Below are positions 36,352 to 45,784 of a stretch of 64,000 bases of DNA, in pieces. Origin of the DNA: Micromonospora halophytica (GTDB lineage Bacteria > Actinomycetota > Actinomycetes > Mycobacteriales > Micromonosporaceae); NCBI RefSeq assembly GCF_900090245.1, contig NZ_FMDN01000023.1, positions 29,706 to 93,705 on the forward strand, read 5' to 3'. Both the position numbers and the translations under genes were made by a program. The first letter of the stretch is position 1; every line of letters starts with the position of its first letter. The notes beneath the pieces are model-generated. The model was not told where the DNA came from. It saw only the letters and a list, made by a program, of their open reading frames with translations, and did not search any database.

Positions 36352-36874
36352 TCACGGGTTCTCGACATCGCCGTCCGGACTTTTTCGGGTTCTTGTAGGT
36401 GAGCCCTGGGTGAACCGCCTCGTGGTGTCCCGGGTCCAGTCCACGGCGGTGGGGTCGCTCGTCGAGGGGTCGACCCCGCAGAATGCCGTTGGCGATGTCG
36501 AGGAACGCCGGAGCTCGATCACGCATGCCTCGGCGACGTCTGCGGTCAACTCAGGCGTGGTGATTCGCACGGCGCACCGGTCCTCCGCCGTCTCCGGGGA
36601 CGTGGCCGATGGCTTGTCCTGGAGGTCGAGGACGTAACCGTCATCGTTCCCCGTGACGGCGAGCACGAACTCGGCTGTCGTGGACGCGGTCGAGGAGGCG
36701 AACGCTCGGCTCCGCGGCGCGTACGGGCTCAGCCGCAGTCCCGGTTCGAGTTCGAGTGCCGCCGTGGCTTCTTGCATGACCAGCATCGCCTCGAACAGCC
36801 GCGCGCAGCGGGACGTCGGCAGCACCCCTGCGAACCGGGCGGCGGCGACCTGCCGCCGTCGCGACCCGCGAGGA
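36352..36874 (-). pseudogene. Possible degraded gene, family unknown
   Basis: Between the YCII promoter and the LysR stop, the minus strand shows coding-like codon use split over two frames: one frame holds EFVLAVTGNDDGYVLDLQ and VRITTPELTADVAEACVIEL, and after about 36513 a second frame continues with AFLDIANGILRGRPLDERP and LTYKNPKK. Removal of one base would join them. No start with a ribosome binding site and no family were found. It may be a relic or a sequencing artefact; function cannot be given. Confidence 0.3.
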
Positions 36875-37807
36875 TCAGGGCCTCGTCTCGGCCGCCGGCA
36901 GCAGGATCGGTGGCCCGGTGAGGGTCGTCCGCAACAACTCGGCGAAGGCATCGACCTGCTCACGACGCGGAGCGTGCCGGGTCGCGCAGTACCAGGTGCG
37001 GCGCTGGCCGGGGTCGTCGACATGCACCGTGACGACCGGGTGCGTCCGCAGGTACGGGGCCACGGTCCAGGTCGGCAGGACGGATACCGCGCCGGTGGAG
37101 ACGACCGTCTCGATGAGCAGTTCCGTGACGGTGGGGACGGTGGTGAGTCGCCCCGGCCGGGCGTCGAGCGGGACGGGCAGCGCAACGGCCGGCGCCCGGG
37201 TCGGGTCGTAGGCGTCGTAGAGGACGAGATGGACGTCGGCGAAGTCCTCGGCCCGCACCAGGGCACGGGTGGCCCACTCGTGATCCGCGGCGACGACGGC
37301 GACGAGTTCGTCGTCGAAGAGGCGTTCCAGGCGGACCTGACTCATCCGGGGGTCCAGCTTGCTGACGATGGCCACGTCCAGGTCTCCGGCGAGCAACGCG
37401 GGGATGACCTCGCTGTCGTTGGCGCGGTCGATCAGCACCTCCACGCCCGGCATGCGGTCGCGGAACGCGCGTAGCACCGGCGGCAGCCACTGGTAGTTGC
37501 CGGCACACTGGGAGGCCAGCCGCACCGGTTGTCGACGGCCGCGACTCGTCTCGCGGACGTCGTGGGTCGCCGCGCGCACCTCCCACAGAACGTTGCGTGC
37601 CGCGCGGAGCATGCGTTCTCCGGCCTGGTTGGGCACCAGGCGGCGGCCACTGCGCTCGAAGAGCGGGCTGCCGAGCCGCTCCTCCAGCCGGATCAGTCGC
37701 TGACTGAGAGCGGGCTGACTGAGGAACAGGTGGGCGGCGGCGGCGGTCAGCGTGGCGTGCTGATCGAGAGCCTCCAGGAGCTCCAGATCCCGCAGGTCGA
37801 CATCCAT
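36875..37807 (-). CDS. LysR family transcriptional regulator
   Basis: 310 residues. The N-terminal HTH (LTAAAAHLFLSQPALSQRLI) and the PLFERSGRRLVPNQAGERML helix are typical of LysR proteins; the C-terminal part is a periplasmic-binding-protein-like effector domain (residues 90-300) resembling MetR-type sequences. It is divergent from the flavodoxin-NTF2-tautomerase operon at 37926, with a 118-base spacer, so it most likely controls that operon in response to a small molecule. Confidence 0.93.
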   Translation of the reverse strand: MDVDLRDLELLEALDQHATLTAAAAHLFLSQPALSQRLIRLEERLGSPLFERSGRRLVPNQAGERMLRAARNVLWEVRAATHDVRETSRGRRQPVRLASQCAGNYQWLPPVLRAFRDRMPGVEVLIDRANDSEVIPALLAGDLDVAIVSKLDPRMSQVRLERLFDDELVAVVAADHEWATRALVRAEDFADVHLVLYDAYDPTRAPAVALPVPLDARPGRLTTVPTVTELLIETVVSTGAVSVLPTWTVAPYLRTHPVVTVHVDDPGQRRTWYCATRHAPRREQVDAFAELLRTTLTGPPILLPAAETRP

Positions 37808-37820
37808 AAGCTGACCTTAT
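37806..37820. promoter_or_regulatory. Putative LysR T-N11-A site
   Basis: ATAAG-CTGAC-CTTAT contains a T-N11-A box with a 5-bp dyad, the pattern bound by LysR proteins. It overlaps the LysR start codon, which would suit negative autoregulation. Short, so of limited weight. Confidence 0.4.
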
Positions 37821-37925
37821 CCATTGCCTGGCTACTTCGTCTTGGACTGATACCTGGCACGGTCCTAGCGTGAGGAAGATCCCGGACGCAGCCGAGACGA
37901 TCCGGACAACCAGCAGGGAGCAGCG

Positions 37926-38543
37926 GTGAAGAGCGTCGCGATCATCTATCACAGCGGATACGGACACACCCGGGTGCAGGCGGAAGCCGTACGCGACGGC
38001 GCGCGCTCGGTACCCGGAGTGCACGTCGACCTGATTGCCGTCGAGGACCACGCCGACAACTGGGAGGTGCTCGACACGGCCGACGCCATCATCTTCGGGA
38101 CACCGACCTACATGGCCGGGGCGTCCGCACCGTTCAAGGCATTCCTGGACGCCTCCTCCAGCCGCTGGGCCCAGCAGCAGTGGAAGGACAAGCTGGCCTC
38201 CGGGTTCACCAACTCCGCCGGCGCGAACGGCGACAAGCTGGCGACCCTGCAGCAGCTGGCCCTGTTCGCGATGCAGCACGGCATGGTGTGGGTCGGGCTG
38301 GGACTGCTGCCGGGCAACACCACCAGCAGCGGCTCGGCGGAGGAACTCAACCGGCTGGCGGGCTTCCTCGGCGCGATGGGGCAGTCCCTCACCGACCTGG
38401 GGCCGGACGTCGCTCCCACCATGTCGGACCGACGTACCGCGGAGCACCTGGGGCGTCGGGTCGCCCGCATCGCGCTCGGCTGGCAGGGGCCCGCCGCGGA
38501 CAGCGGCACGGGTGCCGAGGCGGCGCGGGCGGTGCTGGCATGA
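37926..38543 (+). CDS. Flavodoxin/NAD(P)H-dependent FMN reductase family protein
   Basis: 205 residues with the flavodoxin-like fold: the FMN phosphate loop HSGYGHTRVQAEAV near the N-terminus, GTPTYMAGASAPFKAFLD and SAGANGDKLATLQQL. It is WrbA-like and expected to reduce quinones or related compounds with FMN and NAD(P)H in the cytosol. GTG 37926 follows GGGAG. It overlaps the next gene by four bases and is divergent from the LysR regulator, so a redox detoxification or catabolic operon is likely. Confidence 0.88.
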   Translation: MKSVAIIYHSGYGHTRVQAEAVRDGARSVPGVHVDLIAVEDHADNWEVLDTADAIIFGTPTYMAGASAPFKAFLDASSSRWAQQQWKDKLASGFTNSAGANGDKLATLQQLALFAMQHGMVWVGLGLLPGNTTSSGSAEELNRLAGFLGAMGQSLTDLGPDVAPTMSDRRTAEHLGRRVARIALGWQGPAADSGTGAEAARAVLA

Positions 38544-38965
38544 GCCCGGTCCTGACCGAACCGGGCCCGGCGACCCGCGCCGAGATCGAGCACACCCTGG
38601 ACTGCTACTTCGATGGCCTCCACCACAGCGACACCGGCCTGCTGGCTCAGGTCTTCCACCCGGGAGCGGTGTACGCGACCGCGACCGACGGAACCCTCAC
38701 GCGGCTCAGCATGGAGGAGTACTTCCCCGTCGTCGACGCCCGTCCCTCGCCCGCGTCCCGCGGCGAGCAGCGCCACGACACCGTCGTGTCGGTTCACCTG
38801 GCCGGCCCGGTGACCGCCATCGCCGTCGTCACCTGCGCCATCGGCCCCAAGCACTTCACCGATCTGCTCAGCATGATCCGGTTGGACCACCGCTGGCAGA
38901 TCATCAGCAAGGTCTTCCACTACGACCTCGAGATGACCGAGGAGCCGACACCGTGCCCTACGTGA
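38540..38965 (+). CDS. NTF2-like (SnoaL_4-type) protein
   Basis: 141 residues of the NTF2 superfamily: IEHTLDCYFDGLHHSDTGLL, FHPGAVYA, LSMEEYFPVVDARPSP and a C-terminal IRLDHRWQIISKVFHYDL. Members typed as putative lumazine-binding/SnoaL_4 carry this order. It starts with ATG inside the flavodoxin stop (ATGA overlap) and its end overlaps the tautomerase gene by 13 bases. An enzymatic or ligand-binding role in the same pathway is implied by coupling. Confidence 0.85.
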   Translation: MSPVLTEPGPATRAEIEHTLDCYFDGLHHSDTGLLAQVFHPGAVYATATDGTLTRLSMEEYFPVVDARPSPASRGEQRHDTVVSVHLAGPVTAIAVVTCAIGPKHFTDLLSMIRLDHRWQIISKVFHYDLEMTEEPTPCPT

Positions 38966-39162
38966 ACATCCGCGTCACCGACGAGGGCGTGACGGCCGAC
39001 GAGAAGGCGGTGCTGATCGCCGGGGTCACCGGGTTGCTTCAGCGGGTGCTGGGCAAGGACCCTGCCACCACGCACGTCGTCATCGACGAGGTACCGCTGG
39101 CCAACTGGGGCGTCGGCGGCCTACCGGCCGAGGAGTACCGGCGACACCGGCGACAGGACTGA
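38953..39162 (+). CDS. Tautomerase (4-oxalocrotonate tautomerase-like)
   Basis: 69-residue small tautomerase. After removal of the initiator Met the N-terminal residue is Pro (MPYVNIRVTDEG), the catalytic base of the family. The remainder (DEKAVLIAGVTGLLQRVLGKD, THVVIDEVPLANWGVGG) matches the conserved beta-alpha-beta unit. Such enzymes form hexamers and isomerise 2-hydroxydienoates to oxo forms. GTG 38953 is fixed by the catalytic Pro2 codon. It is the last gene of the LysR-controlled operon. Confidence 0.9.
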   Translation: MPYVNIRVTDEGVTADEKAVLIAGVTGLLQRVLGKDPATTHVVIDEVPLANWGVGGLPAEEYRRHRRQD

Positions 39163-39170
39163 CCACACCA

Positions 39171-39206
39171 CCGCCCCCGGCGACCCGATATCGGTCGTCG
39201 GGGCGG
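39171..39206 (+). terminator. Stem-loop after tautomerase gene
   Basis: CCGCCCCCGGCGACC (39171-39185) pairs imperfectly with GGTCGTCGGGGCGG (39193-39206) across a 7-base loop containing GATATC. A GC-rich stem nine bases after the operon's last stop suits an actinobacterial terminator, without a U-tract. Confidence 0.6.
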
Positions 39207-39351
39207 TCATGTGGCGTCGACCGGGTCGCCGAGGGCTTCCCTCAGCGGCCCTGCGTCTGCCCGGATCAAGGCCACAGCGCATCTGCCCAGCCCTGCCGCC
39301 GGCGCAAGGACGCTGACCAGGGGACGGGGTGGGTGACCCGGGCGAGGCGGT

Positions 39352-39766
39352 CTACGGGTACGAAGCTGGGTGCCGGCGCAGCGATGAGTCTGGGAGAGGG
39401 CCGGCGGCGACCAGCGCGGCGAGCGTGAGGGGTTGGTCGCCGTCGCTGTGCCCGAGGACGACAGCCGGGCGCCGTTCTGCCGCCTGGTCCGGCGCCCAGA
39501 CGTGAGGTGGCCAGGTGTCGGTCGGCGGCTTCAAGCTGCTCGGTCCACTCCGGGTCCCGCAGGCCGGTAAGGTCCGGCCCTTCCCACAGCGGAGCGAGGA
39601 CGAAACCGGCGGCACGGGTCGCCACCCATTCGCCGGTGTGCGGATCGGAGTCGACCAGGATCGGATTGTCCGCGGACGGAACCGGTCCGGCCAGGAGGGC
39701 CGCGATGGCACTGAGGGCGCGGGATACGTCGAAGGCAAGGCCGCGAACGACGGTCACGGCACCCAT
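39352..39766 (-). pseudogene. Small hypothetical gene with single-base frameshift
   Basis: Two frames combine to about 137 residues: the first gives MGAVTVVRGLAFDVSRAL, then LVDSDPHTGEWVATRAAGFV and LRDPEWTEQLEAADRHLAT; after one base about 39510 the second continues with HVWAPDQAAERRPAVVLGHS and ends at 39352. The total length is 3n+1, consistent with one extra base. No family recognised. Start ATG 39766 (or 39775) is preceded by a GGTGAGG-like site. Composition is ordinary for the genome. Confidence 0.5.
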
Positions 39767-39864
39767 CCTCACCATAATCCGCCGGATTGCCCAGACAACT
39801 ACCGACGCGATTGCCGCCGAGTCGTGGTCGAGGACGAGGACGAGGCCGAGCCGACGGTGCGGGG

Positions 39865-39878
39865 CCAAAAACTTTTGG
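39865..39878. promoter_or_regulatory. AT-rich palindrome upstream of carboxylase
   Basis: CCAAAA-AC-TTTTGG is a perfect 6-bp dyad in an otherwise GC-rich stretch, about 140 bases before the carboxylase GTG and 100 bases before the divergent small gene. A TACAAA at 39887-39892 could be a -10 element. It looks like an operator; the regulator is unknown. Confidence 0.45.
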
Positions 39879-40017
39879 TGGTTTCCTACAAATGACGGGT
39901 GGGTGGTTCGGTGATGGCATCATGGCGCTTCCGGCCAGTAGGCGGAAGGGTAGCCACTGCCGGGAGCCGTCGTCTCGCGGCGCGCACGCCATGGGTCTAG
40001 CAAAAGGGGTCAATCGG

Positions 40018-43000
40018 GTGTTCAACCGTGTCGCCATCGTCAACCGTGGTGAGGCTGCCATGCGGCTCATCCATGCAGTCCGAGAGTTGGCTGCGGAGAC
40101 CGGCGTCCCGATCGAGACCGTCGCCCTGTACACCGACGTCGACCGCACCGCGACATTCGTGCGTGCGGCGGACATCGCCTACGATCTCGGTCCGGCCTCC
40201 GCCCGCCCGTACCTCAATCTGGTGGCGCTGGAGCGCGCGCTGACGGAGACCGGGGCCGACGCCGCGTGGGTCGGCTGGGGTTTCGTCGCCGAGGATCCGG
40301 CGTTCGCGGAGCTGTGCGAGAAGATCGGGGTCACCTTCGTCGGGCCGAGCGCGGAGGCCATGCGCCAGCTCGGCGACAAGATCGGCGCGAAGCTGATCGC
40401 CGAGGAGGTCGGCGTGCCGGTCGCGCCGTGGAGCCGCGGTGCCGTCGAGACTGTGGATGCCGCCCGGGCGGCGGCGGCCGAGATCGGTTACCCGCTGATG
40501 CTGAAGGCGACTGCGGGCGGTGGCGGGCGCGGCATCCGCGTGATCAGGAACGCCGACGAGCTCACCGACGCGTACGAGCGCACCAGTCAGGAGGCGGCGC
40601 GGGCGTTCGGCAGCGGCGTCGTGTTCCTGGAGCGCCTGGTCACCGGGGCCCGGCATGTCGAGGTCCAGGTGATCGCCGACGGGCAGGGCACCGCGTGGGC
40701 GCTCGGTGTCCGCGACTGCTCGGTGCAGCGACGCAACCAGAAGGTCATCGAGGAGTCGGCGTCGCCGGTGCTCAGCCCGGCGCAGGCAGCCGAGCTCAAG
40801 GCGTCGGCCGAACGGCTGGCCGTGGCGGTCGGTTACCGGGGTGCGGCGACCGTCGAGTTCCTGTACCACCCCGGCGACCAGGTGTTCGCGTTCCTCGAGG
40901 TCAACACCCGCCTGCAGGTCGAGCACCCGATCACCGAGTTGACCACCGGGTTCGATCTCGTCAAGGCGCAGCTGCACGTCGCCTCCGGCGGGCGACTCGA
41001 CGGCGAGCCGCCGGTGGAGCGTGGGCACGCCATCGAGGCCCGGCTGAACGCCGAGGACCCCGACCGCGACTTCGCGCCGTCGCCGGGTCGTATCGCGCGG
41101 CTGGACCTGCCCACCGGCCCGGGGATCCGGGTGGACACCGGCGTCAGCGAGGGTGACACCATCCCGGCCAACTTCGACTCGATGATCGCCAAGATCATCG
41201 CGTTTGGCCGCGACCGCCACGAGGCGCTCGGCAAGCTGCGCCGGGCGATGGCGAACACCACGGTGATCATCGAGGGTGGGGCGACGAACAAGAGCTTCGT
41301 CCTCGACCTGCTCGACCAGCCCGAGGTGATCGACGCCAGCGCGGACACCGGCTGGATCGACCGCGTGCGAGGCGAGGGCAGGCTCGTCGCGCACCGGCAC
41401 TCCGCGGTCGCGCTGGTCGCCGCCGCCATCGAGGTGTACGAGGAGGAGGAGCGCGTCGAGCGGCAGCGGCTGCTGTCGACGGCGTCCGGCGGGCGCCCGC
41501 AGGTGCAGCACCGCAGCGGCCGGCCGCTCGACCTCAAACTGCGCGGCGTCACCTACCGCATGCGCGTGGCGCGGGTCGGCGCGTACCGGTTCCGCGTCGG
41601 CATCGAAGCGGGCTCCGCCGTACGCACCGCCGACGTCGAGCTCGACCGCTTCGACCAGCACGCCGGCCACATCGTCGTCAACGGCTCCCGGTACCGCCTG
41701 CTCACCGGCACCCACGGGCCCACCCACCTGGTCGAGGTGGACGGTGTGACGCACCGGGTCAGCCGCGACGAGGGCGGCGTCGTCCGTTCCCCCATGCCCG
41801 CGCTGGTCGTCGCCACGCCACTGGAGGTCGGCGACGAGGTCGAGACGGGCGCGCCGGTGCTGGTGCTCGAAGCCATGAAGATGGAGACGGTGCTGCGGGC
41901 GCCGTTCCGGGCGCGGCTGAAGGAATGCGCCGTCTCCGTGGGCAGCCAGGTGGAGGCCGGTGCGCCGTTGCTGCGGCTGGAGCCACTCACCGACGGGGCC
42001 GCCGAGACCGTGAGCGGCCCGGCCGCCGTTCCCGTCGAGCTGGACCTGCCCGCCGCGGCCCAGGACGTTCCGGCGTACCGGCGCAGCAGGCGCGGCCAGG
42101 AGAACCTGCGTGGCCTGCTGCTCGGCTTCGACGTCGACCCGCACGACGACCGTCGAGTGCTCGACGACTACCTCACCGCGCGGCGGGCGGCCACCGAGGC
42201 CGGCCACCGGCCCCTGGCCGAGGAGCTCGACCTGGTCACCGTGTTCGCCGACCTCACCGAGCTGAGCCGCAACCGGCCGACGGGCGAGGACGGCGACGGC
42301 CACGTCTACAGTGCCCGCGAGTACTTCCACACCTACCTGCAGAGCCTCGACATCGAACGGGCCGGCCTGCCCGCTTCGTTCCAGGACAGGCTCGCCAAGG
42401 CGCTCGGGCACTACGGGGTCACCGACCTGGAGCGCTCTCCCGAGCTCGAAGCCGCCGTGTTCCGGATCTTCCTCGCCCAGCAACGGGCGTCCGCCGACGC
42501 CACGGTCGTCGCGACGCTGCTGCGCGCCTGGCTGCGGGAGCCGCCGCCGGAGGAGGCGCTGCGCGAGCCCGCCGGCCTCGCGCTGGAGCGGCTGGTGGCC
42601 GCGACGCAGGTCCGCTTCCCGGTGGTCGCCGACCTCGCCCGCGGCGTGGTGTTCGCCTGGTTCGCCCAGCCGCTGCTGCGCCGCAACCGCGCCCGCGTCT
42701 ACGCCCAGGTCCGGGCCCACCTTCGTCACCTGGACGCGCGCCCGGACGCGCCGGACCGCGCCGAGCGCATCGCGGAGATGGTACGCAGCACCGAGCCGCT
42801 GGTCCGGCTGCTCGGTCAGCGGCTCGTGCGCGACCACCTCGACAACACGGTCATGCTGGAGGTGCTGACCCGGCGGTACTACGGCAACAAGGCCCTCACC
42901 AGCGTGCGTGCCCGCGAGGTCGCCGGCTGCCGGTTCGTGGTCGCCGAGCGCGCGGACTCCAGCGTGGTCTCCACCGCGGTGAGCTTCGACGCGTTGGGCA

Positions 43001-45474
43001 GCGCGCTGCGTGGGCTCGTCGAGCTGGCCGGCGACGAGGACGCCGTCGACGCCGACATCTATCTCGGCTGGGAGGACCAGCCGGAGGACTTCGACGCGAT
43101 GGCTGCCGCGCTGCTCGAGGTCATCACCGCGCACCCGCTGCCGCGGATCCGCCGGCTCACCACCACCGTCGCGGGTCGCGGTGGCGCGGTGATGCACCAC
43201 CACTTCACCTTCCGCCCGTCGGGTACGGGGATCGCCGAGGACCGGCTGATCCGCGGCCTGCACCCGTACATCGCGCAGCGGATGCAGCTGGAGCGGTTGC
43301 ACAAGTTCGACCTGACCCGGCTGTCGTCGTCGGACGAGGAGGTCTACCTCTTCCAGTGCGTGGCGCGGGAGAACCCGTCCGATGAACGCCTTGTCGCGTT
43401 CGCCCAGGTGCGGGACCTGACCGAGTTGCGCGAGCAGGACGGTCGGCTGGTCGCGCTGCCGACCACCGAGGACGCCATCGCCGCCTGCCTCGACTCGATC
43501 CGCCGCGCCCAGTCGCGGCGACCGTCGAAGACGCGCTTCACCACCAACCGGATTGTGATCTACGTCTGGCCGCCGAGTGAACTCACCCGCGAGGAGATGG
43601 AGACGATCGCCGGGCGCGTGCGCCCGACGACCGCGGGCGCCGGGCTGGAGGAGATCCTGTTCATCGCGCGGCAGCGCGACCGTCGGACCGGCGAGCTGAT
43701 CAAGATCGCCGTACGGATCTCCTTCGACGCTGCGGGCGGCGCCAAGCTGACCGTCGGTGAACCGCCGGTCGAGCCCGTCGAGCCGCTCGACGAGTACCGG
43801 CTGAAGGTGCTGCGCGCGAGCAGCCGCAACACGGTGTACCCGTACGAGCTGACCGGCCTGCTCGGGGACTTCGTCGAGCATGACCTCGACGACCACCACG
43901 CGCTGGTGCCGGTGGACCGGCCGAGGGGACGCAACAGCGCCGCCATCGTCGCCGGGGTGCTCACCACGCCGACCGCCCGGCATCCGCAGGGTGTCACCCG
44001 CGTCGTGCTGCTCGGTGACCCGACGAAGTCGCTGGGCGCCCTGTCGGAGCCGGAGTGCCGGCGCGTGATCGCCGCGCTGAACCTGGCGGAGCGGACGGGG
44101 GTGCCGTTGGAGTGGTGGGCGCTGTCCGCCGGGGCCCGGATCTCCATGACCTCGGGCACCGAGAACATGGACTGGGTGGCCGCGGCGCTCAAGCGGATCG
44201 TCGAGTTCACCCAGGCCGGCGGTGAGATCAACATCGTCGTCGCGGGCATCAACGTGGGCGCGCAGCCGTACTGGAACGCCGAGGCGACGATGCTCATGCA
44301 CACCCGGGGTGTCCTCGTGATGACGCCGGACTCGGCGATGGTGCTCACCGGCAAGCAGTCGCTCGACTTCTCCGGTGGGGTGTCCGCCGAGGACAACTTC
44401 GGCATCGGCGGCTACGACCGGGTGATGGGACCGAACGGGCAGGCGCAGTACTGGGCGCCGAACCTGACCGCCGCGCGGGACGTGCTGATGTCGCACTACG
44501 ACCACACGTACGTCGCGCCCGGCGAGCAGGCGCCGCGGCGGGCGCGCACCACCGACCCCGTGGACCGCGACATCTCCACCTTCCCGCACGACGTGCCGGG
44601 CAGCGCCTTCGGCACTGTCGGCGAGATCTTCTCCGCGCAGGCCAACCCGGAGCGCAAGAAGCCGTTCGACATCCGGACCGTGATGCGGGCGCTCTCCGAC
44701 CAGGACCACCCGGTGCTGGAGCGCTGGGCGGGCATGGCCGACGCGGAGACCGCGGTGGTGCAGGACGTACACCTCGGCGGCATCCCCGTGTGCCTGCTCG
44801 GCATCGAGTCACGAGCCGTGCCACGGCGCGGCTTCCCGCCCACCGACGGCCCGGACACCTACACGGCGGGCACGCTGTTCCCCCGCTCGTCGAAGAAGGC
44901 CGCGCGGGCGATCAACGCGGCCAGCGGCAACCGGCCCCTGGTGGTGTTGGCGAACCTGTCAGGCTTCGACGGCTCACCGGAGTCGATGCGCAAGCTGCAG
45001 TTGGAGTACGGCGCCGAGATCGGCCGGGCGATCGTGAACTTCCGCGGGCCCATCGTCTTCTGCGTGATCTCGCGGTACCACGGCGGCGCGTTCGTGGTGT
45101 TCTCCAAGGCGCTGAACCCGAACATGACCGTCCTCGCGCTGGAAGGCTCGTACGCCTCCGTCCTCGGCGGCGCCCCCGCCGCCGCAGTGGTGTTCTCCGC
45201 CGACGTCAACGCCCGTACGGCGGCCGACCCCCGGGTGCGGGACCTGGAGACCCGCGTGGCGGCCGCGACCGGCACCGCACGCGCCGCGTTGACCGCGGAA
45301 CTCGACGAGCTGCGTGCCTCGGTGCGCGCGGAGAAGCTCGGCGAGGTCGCCGCGGAGTTCGACCGCGTGCACAACATCCAGCGTGCCGTCGAGGTCGGCT
45401 CGGTGGACGCCGTCATCCGCGCCGCCGAGCTGCGTCCGCGCATCATCGACGCCATCGAGTCGCGCCTGCCCTAG
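40018..45474 (+). CDS. Single-chain biotin-dependent acyl-CoA carboxylase (BC-BCCP-CT)
   Basis: 1,818 residues uniting all parts of an acyl-CoA carboxylase in one chain. Biotin carboxylase occupies about 1-450 (RVAIVNRGEAAMRLIHAV; ATP-grasp KATAGGGGRGIR from 163; EVNTRLQVEHPITEL). BCCP lies about 585-655 with the biotinyl-Lys621 in VLEAMKMETV. A long central region (about 670-1300) resembles the central domain of eukaryotic-type ACC. The carboxyltransferase fills the C-terminus (LSAGARISMTSGTENMDWVA, GGAPAAAVVFSADVNARTAA). It should carboxylate acetyl- or propionyl-CoA to make malonyl- or methylmalonyl-CoA. GTG 40018 follows AGGGG; ATG 39991 is possible. Most actinobacteria use separate subunits, so this is probably an extra enzyme. 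Confidence 0.92.
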   Translation: MFNRVAIVNRGEAAMRLIHAVRELAAETGVPIETVALYTDVDRTATFVRAADIAYDLGPASARPYLNLVALERALTETGADAAWVGWGFVAEDPAFAELCEKIGVTFVGPSAEAMRQLGDKIGAKLIAEEVGVPVAPWSRGAVETVDAARAAAAEIGYPLMLKATAGGGGRGIRVIRNADELTDAYERTSQEAARAFGSGVVFLERLVTGARHVEVQVIADGQGTAWALGVRDCSVQRRNQKVIEESASPVLSPAQAAELKASAERLAVAVGYRGAATVEFLYHPGDQVFAFLEVNTRLQVEHPITELTTGFDLVKAQLHVASGGRLDGEPPVERGHAIEARLNAEDPDRDFAPSPGRIARLDLPTGPGIRVDTGVSEGDTIPANFDSMIAKIIAFGRDRHEALGKLRRAMANTTVIIEGGATNKSFVLDLLDQPEVIDASADTGWIDRVRGEGRLVAHRHSAVALVAAAIEVYEEEERVERQRLLSTASGGRPQVQHRSGRPLDLKLRGVTYRMRVARVGAYRFRVGIEAGSAVRTADVELDRFDQHAGHIVVNGSRYRLLTGTHGPTHLVEVDGVTHRVSRDEGGVVRSPMPALVVATPLEVGDEVETGAPVLVLEAMKMETVLRAPFRARLKECAVSVGSQVEAGAPLLRLEPLTDGAAETVSGPAAVPVELDLPAAAQDVPAYRRSRRGQENLRGLLLGFDVDPHDDRRVLDDYLTARRAATEAGHRPLAEELDLVTVFADLTELSRNRPTGEDGDGHVYSAREYFHTYLQSLDIERAGLPASFQDRLAKALGHYGVTDLERSPELEAAVFRIFLAQQRASADATVVATLLRAWLREPPPEEALREPAGLALERLVAATQVRFPVVADLARGVVFAWFAQPLLRRNRARVYAQVRAHLRHLDARPDAPDRAERIAEMVRSTEPLVRLLGQRLVRDHLDNTVMLEVLTRRYYGNKALTSVRAREVAGCRFVVAERADSSVVSTAVSFDALGSALRGLVELAGDEDAVDADIYLGWEDQPEDFDAMAAALLEVITAHPLPRIRRLTTTVAGRGGAVMHHHFTFRPSGTGIAEDRLIRGLHPYIAQRMQLERLHKFDLTRLSSSDEEVYLFQCVARENPSDERLVAFAQVRDLTELREQDGRLVALPTTEDAIAACLDSIRRAQSRRPSKTRFTTNRIVIYVWPPSELTREEMETIAGRVRPTTAGAGLEEILFIARQRDRRTGELIKIAVRISFDAAGGAKLTVGEPPVEPVEPLDEYRLKVLRASSRNTVYPYELTGLLGDFVEHDLDDHHALVPVDRPRGRNSAAIVAGVLTTPTARHPQGVTRVVLLGDPTKSLGALSEPECRRVIAALNLAERTGVPLEWWALSAGARISMTSGTENMDWVAAALKRIVEFTQAGGEINIVVAGINVGAQPYWNAEATMLMHTRGVLVMTPDSAMVLTGKQSLDFSGGVSAEDNFGIGGYDRVMGPNGQAQYWAPNLTAARDVLMSHYDHTYVAPGEQAPRRARTTDPVDRDISTFPHDVPGSAFGTVGEIFSAQANPERKKPFDIRTVMRALSDQDHPVLERWAGMADAETAVVQDVHLGGIPVCLLGIESRAVPRRGFPPTDGPDTYTAGTLFPRSSKKAARAINAASGNRPLVVLANLSGFDGSPESMRKLQLEYGAEIGRAIVNFRGPIVFCVISRYHGGAFVVFSKALNPNMTVLALEGSYASVLGGAPAAAVVFSADVNARTAADPRVRDLETRVAAATGTARAALTAELDELRASVRAEKLGEVAAEFDRVHNIQRAVEVGSVDAVIRAAELRPRIIDAIESRLP

Positions 45475-45493
45475 GCGACGGGTCAGGGGCGAG

Positions 45494-45524
45494 CGGGCGG
45501 GCCGCGCTGGGGGCGGCCCGCCCG
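45494..45524 (+). terminator. Strong stem-loop after carboxylase
   Basis: GGGCGGGCCGC (45495-45505) pairs perfectly with GCGGCCCGCCC (45513-45523) over a 7-base loop, with one further C-G pair outside. It begins about 20 bases after the carboxylase stop and also lies past the end of the convergent degraded gene, so it may act on both strands. Confidence 0.8.
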
Positions 45525-45537
45525 AGCGGTACGGGGG

Positions 45538-45784
45538 TCAGCCGGTCTGCCCGACTTCGTCGACGGCTGCGAGGGCCAGCACCGCTGAATATGTCGAGGC
45601 GCAGAGGAAGGCGTAGGTTTCGGCGTCGGGGACCAAGGCGACTTCACCTCGTTCGTCGACGGCCAGGCGATGCCGAGGACCCGGACTCCGCCGCCGTACC
45701 CGCGGAGCTGGAACGCCGGCCGGCCCGTGCCCGTTGACGTATCGGCTCCAGCAACCACGGGAAGGTGCTGTACTCGGTGCGCAT
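45538..45784 (-). pseudogene. Degraded small gene, family unknown
   Basis: Fragments with coding character occur in three minus-strand frames in order: MRTEYSTFPWLLEPIRQRAR, then RPAFQLRGYGGGVRVLG, then HRLAVDERGEVALVPDAETY running to a stop at 45538. They would form one protein of about 80 residues if two frame changes were undone. A separate 22-codon frame (MPHPGNVLRLRDRIYDFRSA, 45864-45796) sits just upstream with no clear function. No family recognised. Decay or errors cannot be told apart. Confidence 0.35.

Noticed and set aside
39997..44772. Very long open frame on the minus strand opposite the carboxylase
   Set aside because: It mirrors the GC-rich third-position bias of the carboxylase, has no domain and no start signal; it is an antisense artefact. 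The same applies to long frames opposite the HEAT gene (30947-34702), the HerA-like gene (21204-23732), the monooxygenase (48408-49994) and the thioesterase relic/EamA region (60918-62396).
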